Shown: one piece after another, positions 1 through 8,420 of the stretch
Position numbering within the stretch: the stretch's first letter is position 1
Layout of the letters: each line of letters starts with the position of its first letter
Assembly (NCBI RefSeq): GCF_036346855.1
Contig: NZ_CP107841.1
Span: forward strand, 3,786,001-3,850,000
Source of the DNA: Streptomyces europaeiscabiei
Lineage (GTDB): Bacteria; Actinomycetota; Actinomycetes; Streptomycetales; Streptomycetaceae
DNA length: 64,000 nucleotides
Direction: 5' to 3'
The notes under the pieces: model-generated
Told to the model about the DNA's origin: nothing
Databases searched by the model: none
What the model saw: only the letters and a program-made list of their open reading frames with translations
Program-made: the position numbers and the translations under genes

Positions 1-1
1 C

Positions 2-31
2 AACGACCAATACCACCAGTACGAGTTCTGA
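2..31 (+). CDS. C-terminal end of an upstream gene (partial)
   Basis: Nine codons (NDQYHQYEF) run from the window edge to a TGA. Eight of the nine end in C or G, as in the genes around, so this is probably the tail of a gene that starts before the window. The product cannot be identified from nine residues. Confidence 0.45.
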   Translation, partial: NDQYHQYEF

Positions 32-113
32 CCGGCAAAGGATGTACCGGCCTGACCTGGGTCTCTAACCTCCCGGCAACAGCTGCCAGAAGGCACGCGC
101 CAGGAGGAGAACC

Positions 114-1316
114 ATGGCCAGATCCAGCCACATCGGCACCGGGCACACCATCGTCACCGGCACGGGGTCCGTGCACCGGCGTCCCGTCCGGCGTCCCCTC
201 GCGGCGGCGTTCGCCGCGACCCTCGCGCTCGGCACCCTGGGCGCCTGCGGCGGTGGCGACACCGACGCGCCGAAGGTGGCGGAGAACAAGATCTCGGCGG
301 GCCAGGTGCCGGACTACTACCCGGCGGACTACGCCGACCTGATCTCGGCGGCGGAGAAGGAGGGCGGCAAGCTCACCGTCTACTCGAACCTCGGCGACGA
401 GAACATGGCGCCGATCGTCCGGGACTTCAAGAAGAAGTACGACTTCATCAAGACCGTCTCCGTCAACGAGCTGGACAGCGACGAGCTGTTCCAGAAGACC
501 CTGTCCGAGAACGCGGCCGGCTCCTCCCCGGCGGACGTGCTGATCTCCAGCGCGGCGACCGCGTGGGCCGACTTCTCGGGCCGCAAGGGCACGGTCCTGG
601 AGTACAAGTCGCCGGAGCTGGAGGAACTGGGCGCGAGCGCGGAGCTGCTGCCGAGCGTGTACTCGGTGTCGCAGGACCCGATGACGATCGCGTACAACAC
701 GTCGCTGATGGAGACCCCGCCGACCACGCTGACGGACTTCGCGAAGATCCTCACGTCGGACGAGGACAAGTACAAGAACAAGGTGACGGTCCGCGACCCG
801 GAGGGCTCGTTCGGCTTCACGGTCACGCGGGCGCTCACCGAGGGCAACCCGGAGTCCTGGACCGACCTGGAGAAGATTCTTCCGCTGACCCGCCCGGAGA
901 CCTCCTCCGGCACCCAGCTGGAGAAGATCGTCGCCGGTGAGTACATGGCCGGCTTCCTGATCAGCGCCTCCCCCGCGTACCCGGTCGTCGAGGACAGCGC
1001 GGGTCTTGTGAAGATCGTCTTCCCGAAGGACGGCACGGTCGTCCTGCCGCGCGGCCTCGGTATCGCCGCCGAGGCGCCGCACCCGGCGACCTCGAAGCTC
1101 TTCCTGGACTTCGCCCTCTCCGACGAGGGCCAGCGCGCGGTCGCCGAGGGCGGTCTGGCCTCGTACCGCGAGGGCGTCAAGGGCGAGGGTCTGCACACCT
1201 ACCAGGAGGTCGTGGACGCGGTCGGCGAGGAGAACATCATCCACGTCGAGTACAAGCCGGTCGCGAAGGACGACGCCGCCGCCTGGCTGGAGCGCTTCGA
1301 CGGACTGCGCAAGTAG
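114..1316 (+). CDS. ABC transporter substrate-binding lipoprotein (Fbp/iron(III)-type)
   Basis: A 400-residue extracellular solute-binding protein, anchored as a lipoprotein and presumed to feed the two transporter genes that follow. The N-terminus is basic (RRPVRRP), then a hydrophobic stretch ends in the lipobox LGAC with the lipidated Cys near residue 45, followed by a GGG spacer. The mature part (KLTVYSNLGDEN, then DVLISSAATAW) resembles the class II binding proteins of the Fbp and 2-aminoethylphosphonate families. The start is supported by AGGAGGAG just upstream of the ATG. The permease starts 43 bases downstream, so all three genes form one operon. The ligand is not certain: the family includes ferric iron, thiamine, phosphonate and polyamine binders, and no iron box is visible in the 82 bases before the gene. 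Confidence 0.88.
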   Translation: MARSSHIGTGHTIVTGTGSVHRRPVRRPLAAAFAATLALGTLGACGGGDTDAPKVAENKISAGQVPDYYPADYADLISAAEKEGGKLTVYSNLGDENMAPIVRDFKKKYDFIKTVSVNELDSDELFQKTLSENAAGSSPADVLISSAATAWADFSGRKGTVLEYKSPELEELGASAELLPSVYSVSQDPMTIAYNTSLMETPPTTLTDFAKILTSDEDKYKNKVTVRDPEGSFGFTVTRALTEGNPESWTDLEKILPLTRPETSSGTQLEKIVAGEYMAGFLISASPAYPVVEDSAGLVKIVFPKDGTVVLPRGLGIAAEAPHPATSKLFLDFALSDEGQRAVAEGGLASYREGVKGEGLHTYQEVVDAVGEENIIHVEYKPVAKDDAAAWLERFDGLRK

Positions 1317-1359
1317 TCCGTAACCAGGCAGCCTCCAGGGACGATCGGAGTCAGAGCAG

Positions 1360-3132
1360 ATGTCAACCCTCACCCAGCCGCCCCGCACCCCGGCCGGCGA
1401 GTCACCCACGGAAACGTTCAGGCCGCCGCGCTACCGCCGCCCCCTCGGCATCGGGCGGGACACGGTCGTCCAGTACGCGGTCCTGGCGTTCCTCGCCGTC
1501 CTGGTGCTGGCCCCGATCGTCCCGACCCTCTACCAGAGCATCCGCAACCGCCCGCTCTACGAGGCGGGCGGAGCCTTCACCCTCAGCGGCTACACCGACC
1601 TCTTCACCAAGGCCGGCTTCGGTGAAGTCGCCCTGAACACGCTGCTGTTCGCCTCGCTGACGACGATCCTCAGCCTGGCCATCGCCATCCCGATGGCGAT
1701 CGTGGTGGTCCGGACGAAGCTGCCGGGCGGCCGGCTGGTCGCGCTGGCGATGCAGTGGCCGTTCTTCATCTCCTCGCTGATCCTGGGCTTCGGCTGGATC
1801 ATCATGTACGGCCCGGCCGGGTTCGTCAGCGTCAAGGTGCAGCAGGTCTTCGGCGGGGTGCCGTGGAACCTGTACTCGATCCCCGGCATGGCTCTCACGG
1901 AAGCCGTGGCACTCGCCCCGATCGCGTACGTCTTCTGCGCCAACGCCCTGCGGCAGTCGGACGCGTCGCTGGAGTCGGCCGCCCAGGTCTGCGGTGCGGG
2001 CCCCTTCCGCATCCTCGCCCAGGTGATCGTCCCGCTGCTGCGGCCCCCGATCGTCTACTCGGCGATCCTCGTCTTCTCCGTCTCCATCGAGACGCTGAGC
2101 GTGCCTCTGCTGTACGGCCAGCCGGTCAGCATCGACGTCTTCTCGACCTTCCTCTACCACAACGGACTTCAGTCGGTGGACCCCGACTACACGATGCTGG
2201 GCGCCGCCTCCACGGTGATCCTCGTGCTCACCCTCAGCCTGGTCGCCGTACAGGCGAAGCTGCTGAAGGACGCGGCCCGGTTCGTGTCCGTGCGCGGCAA
2301 GGTGACCCGGCCGCGCAAGCTCGACCTGGGCTGGCTGAAGTGGGTGAGCATCGCCTGCATCTGGTTCTACGTGATCGTCGGCGCCCTGATCCCGATCGCG
2401 GGCCTGGTGATGCGGTCCTTCACGCTCGTCTTCACGCCGCTGCAGTCGCCGTTCAGGACGGTGACGACGAAAAACTACGAGCTCGTCTTCGACTCCGACA
2501 ACTACGTGCAGTCGCTGTGGAACAGCCTCATCGTGGCCGGTGTCGGCTCGGTGGTGGTCAGTGTCCTGGCCGTGTTCGCGGTGATGGTGGCCCGGCGCTC
2601 CACGTTCAAGTGGGGCCGGGCGGTGGAGTATCTGGCCCTCATCCCCCAGTCCCTCCCCGGCATCATCATCGGTATCGGCTTCTTCTGGGCCTTCGCGCTC
2701 GCCCCGTTCGGGATGGGGTCGGTCCTCCAGGGCACGATCTACGCCGTCGTCATCGCCTTCGGCATGCGGGCCCTGCCCAGCGCGTTCGGCTCGGTCGCCC
2801 CGGCGATCATGCAGATCGGCGGTGAGCTGGACAACGCGGCCCGGGTCTCCGGCGCCGACTGGCTGATGACCTTCTTCCGTGTCCTGCGGGCCCTGATCAC
2901 GCCGGCGTTCGCCGGAGCCCTGGTGCTCACCTTCGTGATCATGCTCAAGGAGTACTCCCCGGCCGTCTTCCTCAGCTCGGCCGACAACAACATCCTCGGC
3001 ACCACCATGCTCAGTCTCTGGACGCAGGGCAGGGCCGGATCCGTCGCCGCGCTGGCCACCCTCCAGATCGGCATCACCGCGGTCTTCGTCGCACTCGCTG
3101 GACTGCTCATGAAGGGAAAGCACCATGCCTGA
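1360..3132 (+). CDS. ABC transporter permease, fused double domain (FbpB-like)
   Basis: A 590-residue membrane protein with about twelve hydrophobic segments in two homologous halves, each a binding-protein-dependent transport inner-membrane domain. The EAA-type cytoplasmic loops that contact the ATPase are near residues 195-215 (ANALRQSDASLESAAQVCGA) and 480-510 (ELDNAARVSGADW). A fusion of both permease units in one chain is typical of FbpB-type ferric transporters. The N-terminal 30 residues are polar and Pro-rich, probably cytoplasmic. Its 3' end overlaps the ATPase gene by 8 bases, indicating translational coupling. Confidence 0.9.
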   Translation: MSTLTQPPRTPAGESPTETFRPPRYRRPLGIGRDTVVQYAVLAFLAVLVLAPIVPTLYQSIRNRPLYEAGGAFTLSGYTDLFTKAGFGEVALNTLLFASLTTILSLAIAIPMAIVVVRTKLPGGRLVALAMQWPFFISSLILGFGWIIMYGPAGFVSVKVQQVFGGVPWNLYSIPGMALTEAVALAPIAYVFCANALRQSDASLESAAQVCGAGPFRILAQVIVPLLRPPIVYSAILVFSVSIETLSVPLLYGQPVSIDVFSTFLYHNGLQSVDPDYTMLGAASTVILVLTLSLVAVQAKLLKDAARFVSVRGKVTRPRKLDLGWLKWVSIACIWFYVIVGALIPIAGLVMRSFTLVFTPLQSPFRTVTTKNYELVFDSDNYVQSLWNSLIVAGVGSVVVSVLAVFAVMVARRSTFKWGRAVEYLALIPQSLPGIIIGIGFFWAFALAPFGMGSVLQGTIYAVVIAFGMRALPSAFGSVAPAIMQIGGELDNAARVSGADWLMTFFRVLRALITPAFAGALVLTFVIMLKEYSPAVFLSSADNNILGTTMLSLWTQGRAGSVAALATLQIGITAVFVALAGLLMKGKHHA

Positions 3133-4252
3133 GGTGACCGTCAAGAACCTCGCCAAGACGTTCGGCGACAACTCCGTCCTGCGGGATGTCACCTTCACCA
3201 TCAAGGACGGCGAGTTCTTCACGCTGCTCGGCGCGAGCGGCTGCGGCAAGTCGACGACGCTGAACTGCATCGCGGGTCTGGAGCAGCCGACGGAGGGCTC
3301 GATCGCGGTTGGGGGGAGACCGTTCGTGGACGCCGGGGCCGGGATCTTCCTTCCTCCCGAGGAGCGCAACCTCGGCATGGTCTTCCAGTCGTACGCGCTG
3401 TGGCCGCACATGACCATCGCGAAGAACCTCGCGCTGCCGCTCAACATCCGCAAGGTGCCTAAGGACAAGCAGAGGACGCTGATCCACGACGCGCTGGACA
3501 AGGTGGGCCTGGCCGCGCTGAGCGGCCGGTACCCGCACCAGCTCTCCGGCGGCCAGCAGCAACGCGTCGCCCTGGCACGGGCGTTGGTGTACTCGCCGAC
3601 GGTCCTGCTGCTGGACGAGCCCCTGTCGAACCTGGACGCCAAGCTGCGCGAGCAGGCCCGTGCCTGGCTCAAGCGGCTCCAGGAGGAGCTGGGCATCACG
3701 ACCGTCTACGTCACCCACGACCAGGACGAGGCGCTCGCGCTGAGCGACCGGATCGCCGTGATGGAGGGCGGCAACATGATCCAGATCGGCACGCCGCACG
3801 AGATCTACGAGCGGCCCGCGGCCCCGGCCGTCGCCGCGTTCGTCGGCCGCTGCAACTTCCTCACCGGCAAGGTGGTGAGCCTGGACGGCACCCGGCACAC
3901 CGTGCTCCTCGACTCCAGCGGGGACGTCGTACGGGTCGACAGCGAGCGGCGCGTCCCGACCGGGGACTCCGTGACGGTGGCCGTCCGCCCCGAGCGCCTG
4001 GAAGTCGTCGCCTCGGCCGAGACCCCGGCCGGCGTGAACAGGCTCGACACCCAGGTCATCACCAGCTCCTACGTCGGCTCCCGCTACGAGTACGACGTCC
4101 GCCTCGGCGACCAGGTGGTGCAGGTGCTGAGCGGCAACGGGGGCCTGGCGGGCGAGGTGGCCCTGGTCTTCGACCCGGGGCACGCGCTGCTGTACGCGGA
4201 CAAGGTCGAACTGCCGGAGGACCAGCGGGACTTGCTGACGGTCGTCAGGTGA
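3125..4252 (+). CDS. ABC transporter ATP-binding protein (FbpC-like)
   Basis: A 375-residue cytoplasmic ATPase that energises the permease just upstream. Motifs in order: Walker A GASGCGKST (about 36-44), Q-loop FQSYALWPHM, signature LSGGQQQRVALARAL, Walker B VLLLDEPLSNLD and switch histidine in VTHDQDEAL. The last 130 residues look like a TOBE domain, as in the MalK/FbpC/PotA importers. The start ATG lies inside the end of the permease gene, and AAGGGAAAG serves as its ribosome site. A convergent membrane-protein gene follows. Confidence 0.92.
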   Translation: MPEVTVKNLAKTFGDNSVLRDVTFTIKDGEFFTLLGASGCGKSTTLNCIAGLEQPTEGSIAVGGRPFVDAGAGIFLPPEERNLGMVFQSYALWPHMTIAKNLALPLNIRKVPKDKQRTLIHDALDKVGLAALSGRYPHQLSGGQQQRVALARALVYSPTVLLLDEPLSNLDAKLREQARAWLKRLQEELGITTVYVTHDQDEALALSDRIAVMEGGNMIQIGTPHEIYERPAAPAVAAFVGRCNFLTGKVVSLDGTRHTVLLDSSGDVVRVDSERRVPTGDSVTVAVRPERLEVVASAETPAGVNRLDTQVITSSYVGSRYEYDVRLGDQVVQVLSGNGGLAGEVALVFDPGHALLYADKVELPEDQRDLLTVVR

Positions 4253-4256
4253 CGGA

Positions 4257-4312
4257 GGGGCCTGGCCGAGCTTTGACCCGCACGTGGGTCATCGCCTCCC
4301 CCCACAGGCCCC
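4257..4312. terminator. nested hairpin between convergent genes
   Basis: GGGGCCTG (4257-4264) pairs with CAGGCCCC (4305-4312), and inside it TGACCC (4274-4279) pairs with GGGTCA (4286-4291). It occupies the 65-base gap between two convergent genes, so a bidirectional terminator is likely. Confidence 0.55.
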
Positions 4313-4317
4313 GACCT

Positions 4318-4941
4318 CTACCGGACCTGGGGCGGTTCGCTTCGCGGTGCCGCACCCTCCGCGTACTCCCTGGGGCGACTACGTCGATCACGCCACCAGT
4401 CCTGCGCTGAGTGAACGATCAGCACGACAGCAGTCACCAGCGCGACGACGCGAATCGCATTCCAGGTTATGTCGGTGGTCAATCCCTGCGAGTCCGCCTC
4501 CACGACGAGCCGCTGAGAGGTCTCGAGGAAAGCAATCAGCGGAACAAGCAGGCGGAAGGGGAGGCCACCGATACCGGGCGTGCGTGCCAGGTTTCCCAGG
4601 AAGCCCAAAGGCGCCCCGAGGACGAACGCCGCCAGTCCCCAGGCCAGCATTTTGGAAGTGAGACCCTCGCCGGCCCCACCGGAAATCACCCGACCCATCG
4701 GGGCCTCAGGGCTAAGATACTTGAAGAGGTAATACGCGACCACACCGATGGCCAATGCCGAAGAAGCCAGCAGCGACGACTCGATTTTAGATCGCCGCGA
4801 CCAGCCGACCACAAAAGCAAAGCACGCCCACGACCACCCGCCGGAAAACACAAGATGCACAGCATGAAGAAGCGGGTTTTCGAATTTACCTGCCAGTGGG
4901 CCGACCATGCCGAGTACGAGACCCGCCCCGAGAGTCATCAC
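4318..4941 (-). CDS. integral membrane protein of unknown function
   Basis: 207 residues with five or six hydrophobic segments (for example MMTLGAGLVLGMVG at the N-terminus, AIGVVAYYLF, AAFVLGAPLGFLGNL, VVALVTAVVLIV) and a charged C-terminal tail (DWWRDRRSRPREYAEG). It resembles small actinomycete membrane proteins of the DUF6518 type, though I recall that family only loosely. The start could be the GTG at 4941, the ATG one codon later, or a downstream ATG (residue 12); no good ribosome site separates them. The bacteriocin-like gene lies upstream on the same strand but with a long hairpin between. Known lactococcin 972 loci encode a membrane immunity protein nearby, so an immunity role is possible but not shown. 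Confidence 0.7.
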   Translation of the reverse strand: MMTLGAGLVLGMVGPLAGKFENPLLHAVHLVFSGGWSWACFAFVVGWSRRSKIESSLLASSALAIGVVAYYLFKYLSPEAPMGRVISGGAGEGLTSKMLAWGLAAFVLGAPLGFLGNLARTPGIGGLPFRLLVPLIAFLETSQRLVVEADSQGLTTDITWNAIRVVALVTAVVLIVHSAQDWWRDRRSRPREYAEGAAPRSEPPQVR

Positions 4942-5057
4942 AGCAGGAAAGGCGCGAGTATGCGAAAAGTGTACGATTTCCTATACCTCACTCTGTGCTC
5001 ATGATCGCATGCACTCGGCTCCCGGCGTCACCGTCGACAGACGGGCGTGACGCAGGC

Positions 5058-5125
5058 GCAGGCACGGGCCTGTGCGATCACGGAGCTCTCCACGCTCAGT
5101 GATCACACGGAGAACCCGTGCCTGC
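5058..5125 (-). terminator. long imperfect hairpin downstream of the bacteriocin gene
   Basis: GCAGGCACGGG (5058-5068) pairs perfectly with CCCGTGCCTGC (5115-5125), and the inner arms (GATCAC / GTGATC) pair imperfectly. It lies about 80 bases after the bacteriocin stop and 117 bases before the membrane-protein start, so it would separate the two transcripts. Confidence 0.5.
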
Positions 5126-5206
5126 ACCGCCGCTGGTCCTGGACCGTGAGATCTCAGCCGCCGACTACGCTTGTGGCCGCCTCGAGTGATCCATTCGGGG
5201 CCGGTC

Positions 5207-5662
5207 TCAGTCCTTGGACCAGAACGCCTGGCACGTGTAGGCGCCACCACCGGTCAAGTGGGCGCTGGCCGTGAGGTTGGCGCGAGCCCAGGCGCGCTTC
5301 GAGCCGCCGGCGATCTTCACGGTCGCACTATGACCCACTGCGTGATGGAAGTAATTCGAGTAGCAGTCCTTGCCACCCGCGACGGCGTTCCAGCCGAAGC
5401 TCCAGGTTCCGCCACCGACCTCGACAATGGTCTGCGGCTTCACAAGCCTCACCGAATCGTCCATCGTGATCGTCACCATGCCCCATTCGCTGGGGTTACC
5501 CAGATGCGCAGGCGGCTGGGTGCCGTCCCCACGAGTGTGGAACGTGACCGCGCTGGAGACGTCGGCCTGATCGTCGGCCGCGGCAGCCGGTGTGGCGAGG
5601 GCGCCGGCTGCCAGAGCTGCGCCGGCAAAAGCCAGACCCAGAGATTTCCTGAAAACCTTCAC
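5207..5662 (-). CDS. lactococcin 972 family bacteriocin-like secreted protein
   Basis: 151 residues when read from the GTG at 5662, which has GGGAGGAA six bases upstream; the longer reading from 5689 lacks such a site. Residues 1-28 form a Sec signal peptide (KVFRK, then a hydrophobic Ala/Leu core, then ATPAAAA). The C-terminal 70 residues match the lactococcin 972 fold family: GGGTWSFGW near 83-91, a SNYFHH segment near 102-107, then HSATV, and an aromatic end QAFWSKD. Two cysteines (about 100 and 144) could form a disulfide. Family members block cell-wall synthesis by binding lipid II in lactococci; this actinomycete version has an extra roughly 50-residue stretch between signal and core domain (DDQAD to VRLVKPQ), so its target may differ. 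No ABC exporter is adjacent; Sec export is enough. Confidence 0.8.
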   Translation of the reverse strand: MKVFRKSLGLAFAGAALAAGALATPAAAADDQADVSSAVTFHTRGDGTQPPAHLGNPSEWGMVTITMDDSVRLVKPQTIVEVGGGTWSFGWNAVAGGKDCYSNYFHHAVGHSATVKIAGGSKRAWARANLTASAHLTGGGAYTCQAFWSKD

Positions 5663-5704
5663 GAAACATTCCTCCCGTTGTTCCCCCACACGGGGGACGG
5701 AAGG

Positions 5705-5733
5705 ATCCTAGGCAGCACCACATCCCTCAACAA
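5705..5733 (-). promoter_or_regulatory. candidate promoter of the bacteriocin gene
   Basis: On the minus strand, TTGTTG (5733-5728) and TAGGAT (5710-5705) are separated by 17 bases, close to the vegetative sigma consensus of streptomycetes. A short hairpin (CCCCCGTGTGGGGG) lies in the presumed leader just before the coding start. Confidence 0.5.
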
Positions 5734-6050
5734 AGGAATATTGAGGCGCTCGCCCAAAAAGCGCCATCGACCGATTTGCGCACTCCAAGCGGGCTTCCCC
5801 CACATTGCGACGGCAGCTTGGATGCGTAATGCCCCAATATCGCGCGTTGGTCAGACCCTTCGCCCACTCCAGCAGGCTGGTGGCCGAGTCCTGATCTCGA
5901 TGCTGCACGGCAATCCGTCGACGGATTCGGTAGATCGCCCGCTTTGGGTAGATACCGGGGCAGACCGAGGTTGCCGGGGTCGGGCAGCGAAGCGCGGGGC
6001 GATGCTGCCTGACGCCTCCGCTGTATGCCCGGTAGCCGCCGGGTGAGGCT
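5734..6050. other. non-coding stretch, no gene recognised
   Basis: Open frames exist on both strands but lack a ribosome site, GC-biased third positions or recognisable motifs. The base composition is more AT-rich than the surroundings, which fits an acquired or decayed segment. Confidence 0.4.
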
Positions 6051-6056
6051 GTGGCC

Positions 6057-6761
6057 ATGAGAATCGGTGCGTCGCTCCTCACGTTGTCCCTGGTCCCGCT
6101 ACTGGCCTGCGTCCTGGTGTTCGCCGAGTGGCTGCCCCGGGACATGGACCGCTACGCCGACTACAGGGCAGCCGGGCGATGCGCCGCCGACTCCCCCGTG
6201 GTGAAGTACGAGGACTGCCTGCGGACGGCCCCCTTCACCGTCGACGGTACGCGCAACAAGGCGGGCAGAAGCGGCAGTTACCAGGCCACGCTGTCCGGCG
6301 CGCCCTTCTGGAACGGGACCGTGTCGTTCGGCGACCCCGACCCCCTGCTGGCGCGGCTGCGGCCCGGGGACCGGGTCACCGGCACAGTCTGGCGCGGGGA
6401 CGTCGTGGCGCTCGGCCGGGGAGACGTCCGGCAGAGCACCTCCGTCGAGCCTCGCGACGAACCCCAGATGACGGCCGCGATCGGCACGTTCGCGGGCCTG
6501 CTGGCCGCCCTCGCGTTCTGGCTCGGCACGATGCGGCTGACCGGCCCCCGCGACCGTGAGCCCCGCACCTGGGCCCATTACGGCAAGCCCCTGCTCATCA
6601 CCCTGGTCGGCGTGTGCTTCGGGATCGGGCTGCCGTCCGTGTGGCTGGGCCTCCCGTGGCGGCTCGTGCCCGCCGTCGTCGTCCCCTTCATGGTGTGCGC
6701 GGCCTGGCTGCTCCACCGGTACCGCGTCGCTTCGGCGGCCTCCGGTCCGGCAGCCGCTTGA
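6057..6761 (+). CDS. hypothetical membrane protein
   Basis: 234 residues from the ATG at 6057, chosen because GTGAGG lies eight bases upstream; a GTG two codons earlier is too close to that site. It has an N-terminal hydrophobic segment (about 5-24), an extracytoplasmic region of about 120 residues with two Cys (RCAADSP, EDCLRT) and a beta-rich part (GDRVTGTVWRGDVVALG), then three C-terminal membrane segments (AAIGTFAGLLAALAFWLG, LLITLVGVCFGIGL, LVPAVVVPFMVCAAWLL). I do not recognise the family. It lies alone, 134 bases before the DUF397 gene. Confidence 0.75.
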   Translation: MRIGASLLTLSLVPLLACVLVFAEWLPRDMDRYADYRAAGRCAADSPVVKYEDCLRTAPFTVDGTRNKAGRSGSYQATLSGAPFWNGTVSFGDPDPLLARLRPGDRVTGTVWRGDVVALGRGDVRQSTSVEPRDEPQMTAAIGTFAGLLAALAFWLGTMRLTGPRDREPRTWAHYGKPLLITLVGVCFGIGLPSVWLGLPWRLVPAVVVPFMVCAAWLLHRYRVASAASGPAAA

Positions 6762-6895
6762 CCAGCGACCGCCAGCCCGGCAGATCGGTCTCCAGAGGAG
6801 GTCGGCGTCCTGCAACGGCGGTGTGCCAGGATGCGATCGCAGGCTCTCACCTCCGAAGACTCTGTGAGCCTGTTGCGGCGGATGCGAGGAAATCC

Positions 6896-7138
6896 ATGAG
6901 CAGCTCCGAACCGACCTGGTTCAAAAGCAGTTACAGCGGCGCCGACGGCGACGACTGCGTCGCAGTGGCCCTCTCCTGGTTCAAGTCGAGCTACAGCAGC
7001 GGCGACGACTGCGTCGAAGTGGCCGTCGCCCTCCCCCACACCATCCACGTCCGCGACTCCAAGAACACCACCGGCCCCCAGCTCACTCTCTCCCCCACCG
7101 CCTGGGCCGACTTCGTCCCGTACGCCGCTCAGGACTGA
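6896..7138 (+). CDS. DUF397 domain protein with duplicated WFKSSYS motif
   Basis: 80 residues, with GCGAGGA upstream of the ATG. DUF397 proteins are small streptomycete proteins, usually encoded next to an XRE-type regulator, and their biochemical role is mostly unknown. The family core is one WxKSSYS motif followed by a Cys and a DSK element. Here WFKSSYS and the following DDC occur twice (residues 8-21 and 28-39), then a normal end (VRDSKNTTGPQLTL and WADFV). The duplication is visible in DNA too. The next gene, only 8 bases downstream, is an AraC regulator rather than the usual XRE protein. Confidence 0.85.
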   Translation: MSSSEPTWFKSSYSGADGDDCVAVALSWFKSSYSSGDDCVEVAVALPHTIHVRDSKNTTGPQLTLSPTAWADFVPYAAQD

Positions 7139-7146
7139 CCCTCGCC

Positions 7147-8127
7147 ATGATCGGAACGGTCTTCCGAAGTGACGACGTGCCCAAGGAGCACCGGTTCGAG
7201 TACTGGGGCGAGTTGATGCACCGGGCGATCGCGCCCAGTCACATGAACAGCTTGTTCGCCGACGACTTCTGGGCGGAACAGCGGTTGCTGGAGCTGGGCC
7301 CGGTGCTGGTGTGGCCGACGGCGCACCTGCCGACGGAGTTCCGGCGTACCGAGAAGCTGATACGGCAGTCCGACCCGGAGATGTACCACCTGTCCCTGGT
7401 GGTCGGCGGCGACCTGGGGTTCGAGCATGTGGGGCGGGCCGAGGCGTACGGCCCGAGCGACCTGTGGCTGAGCGACACCTCACGGCCGTACGAGGTGCAC
7501 CTGCCGGCCGACCGGGGCCGTCAGGTGATCACGGGGGTGGGTGTGGACTTCCCCAAGGCGCTGGTGCCCCTGCCGCCCGCCCGCATCCAGCAGCTGCTGG
7601 GGCGGCGGCTGCCGGGGCGGGAGGGGGTGGGCGCCCTGCTGACGGGGTTCCTCACCGGTCTGGAGCAGCAGGCCGACGTCCTGCAGCCGTCCGACGCGCC
7701 CCGCCTCGGCACCGTCCTGATCGACCTGCTGTCGGCCTGGTTCGCACAGGTGTTGGAGGCGGAGGACGCGCTGCCTCCGGAGACCCGCCAGCGGGCTCTG
7801 ACGACGCGCGTACGGGCGTTCATCCGCCAGAACCTGCACGACCCCGAGCTGGCACCGCCCGTGATAGCGGCCGCGCATCACATCTCGCTGAGCTATCTGC
7901 ACCGGATCTTCCAGGAGGACACCCCCGGCGAGACGGTCGCGGCCTGGATCCGCGCCCAGCGCCTCGAAGGCGCCCGCCGCGACCTGGCGGACCCCAACCT
8001 CGCCTCCACGCCCGTCCACACCATCGCCACCCGCTGGGGGATGGTCCGCCCCTCCGACTTCACGCGGGCGTTCCGGAGCGCGTACGGGGTGTCGCCCATG
8101 GAGTACCGCGCGCGGGAGACGGAGTGA
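7147..8127 (+). CDS. AraC-family transcriptional regulator
   Basis: 326 residues. The first 200 residues resemble the AraC-binding-like domain 2 (FRSDDVPKEHRFEYWGELM at the start is typical). The C-terminal 100 residues form the double helix-turn-helix: IAAAHHISLSYLHRIFQ (first recognition helix) and IATRWGMVRPSDFTRAFRS followed by YGVSPMEYR (second). It starts 8 bases after the DUF397 gene and is probably co-transcribed. No neighbouring metabolic operon tells what it controls. Confidence 0.9.
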   Translation: MIGTVFRSDDVPKEHRFEYWGELMHRAIAPSHMNSLFADDFWAEQRLLELGPVLVWPTAHLPTEFRRTEKLIRQSDPEMYHLSLVVGGDLGFEHVGRAEAYGPSDLWLSDTSRPYEVHLPADRGRQVITGVGVDFPKALVPLPPARIQQLLGRRLPGREGVGALLTGFLTGLEQQADVLQPSDAPRLGTVLIDLLSAWFAQVLEAEDALPPETRQRALTTRVRAFIRQNLHDPELAPPVIAAAHHISLSYLHRIFQEDTPGETVAAWIRAQRLEGARRDLADPNLASTPVHTIATRWGMVRPSDFTRAFRSAYGVSPMEYRARETE

Positions 8128-8187
8128 GAGGTGTCGGCCTTGTGGATCGGCGCCGCCGTGGCCGGTGTCGCCCTGGCGGTGGTGCTC

Positions 8188-8420
8188 GTGGACCTGCCCG
8201 ACCTCGACCTGCTTGCCGCAGAGCGGCTTGAGATCGTCGAGGTCGGAGGTGAGGACGGTCACCGGGGGCTGCGCCGAGCGGGCGGTGGCGGCGACGATCG
8301 CGTCCAGGGCGTACTTGTGCCCGCCGGTCCTGCCGCTGTCCTTCATCCGCGCGACGGCCTCTTCGGCGATGTCCGCGGTGACCGGCTCCACGACGAGTCG
8401 GGAGAGGTCAGGCCGGTCTG
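8188..8420 (-). pseudogene. remnant of a PIN-domain (VapC-like) gene
   Basis: The minus strand encodes a recognisable C-terminal PIN-domain segment: EPVTADIAEEAVARM, then HKYALDAIVAATA with the conserved Asp, then VTVLTSDLDDLKPLCG. There is no start or first acidic motif, and the frame runs on past the expected end into unrelated sequence. The 5' side is broken by a 46-bp duplication. No VapB-like antitoxin gene is seen. It is best read as a decayed toxin gene. Confidence 0.6.

Noticed and set aside
1402..3699. 765-residue open frame antisense to the permease and ATPase genes
   Set aside because: High GC leaves antisense frames open; composition is Arg/Asp/Gly-rich without motifs, and the plus-strand genes are certain.
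114..4252. Iron-box control of the Fbp-type importer
   Set aside because: No sequence resembling the 19-bp iron box is visible in the upstream 82 bases, so iron as ligand stays uncertain.
5708..6145. 145-residue minus-strand frame as a transposase remnant
   Set aside because: No catalytic motif, inverted repeats or target duplication; composition fits random reading.
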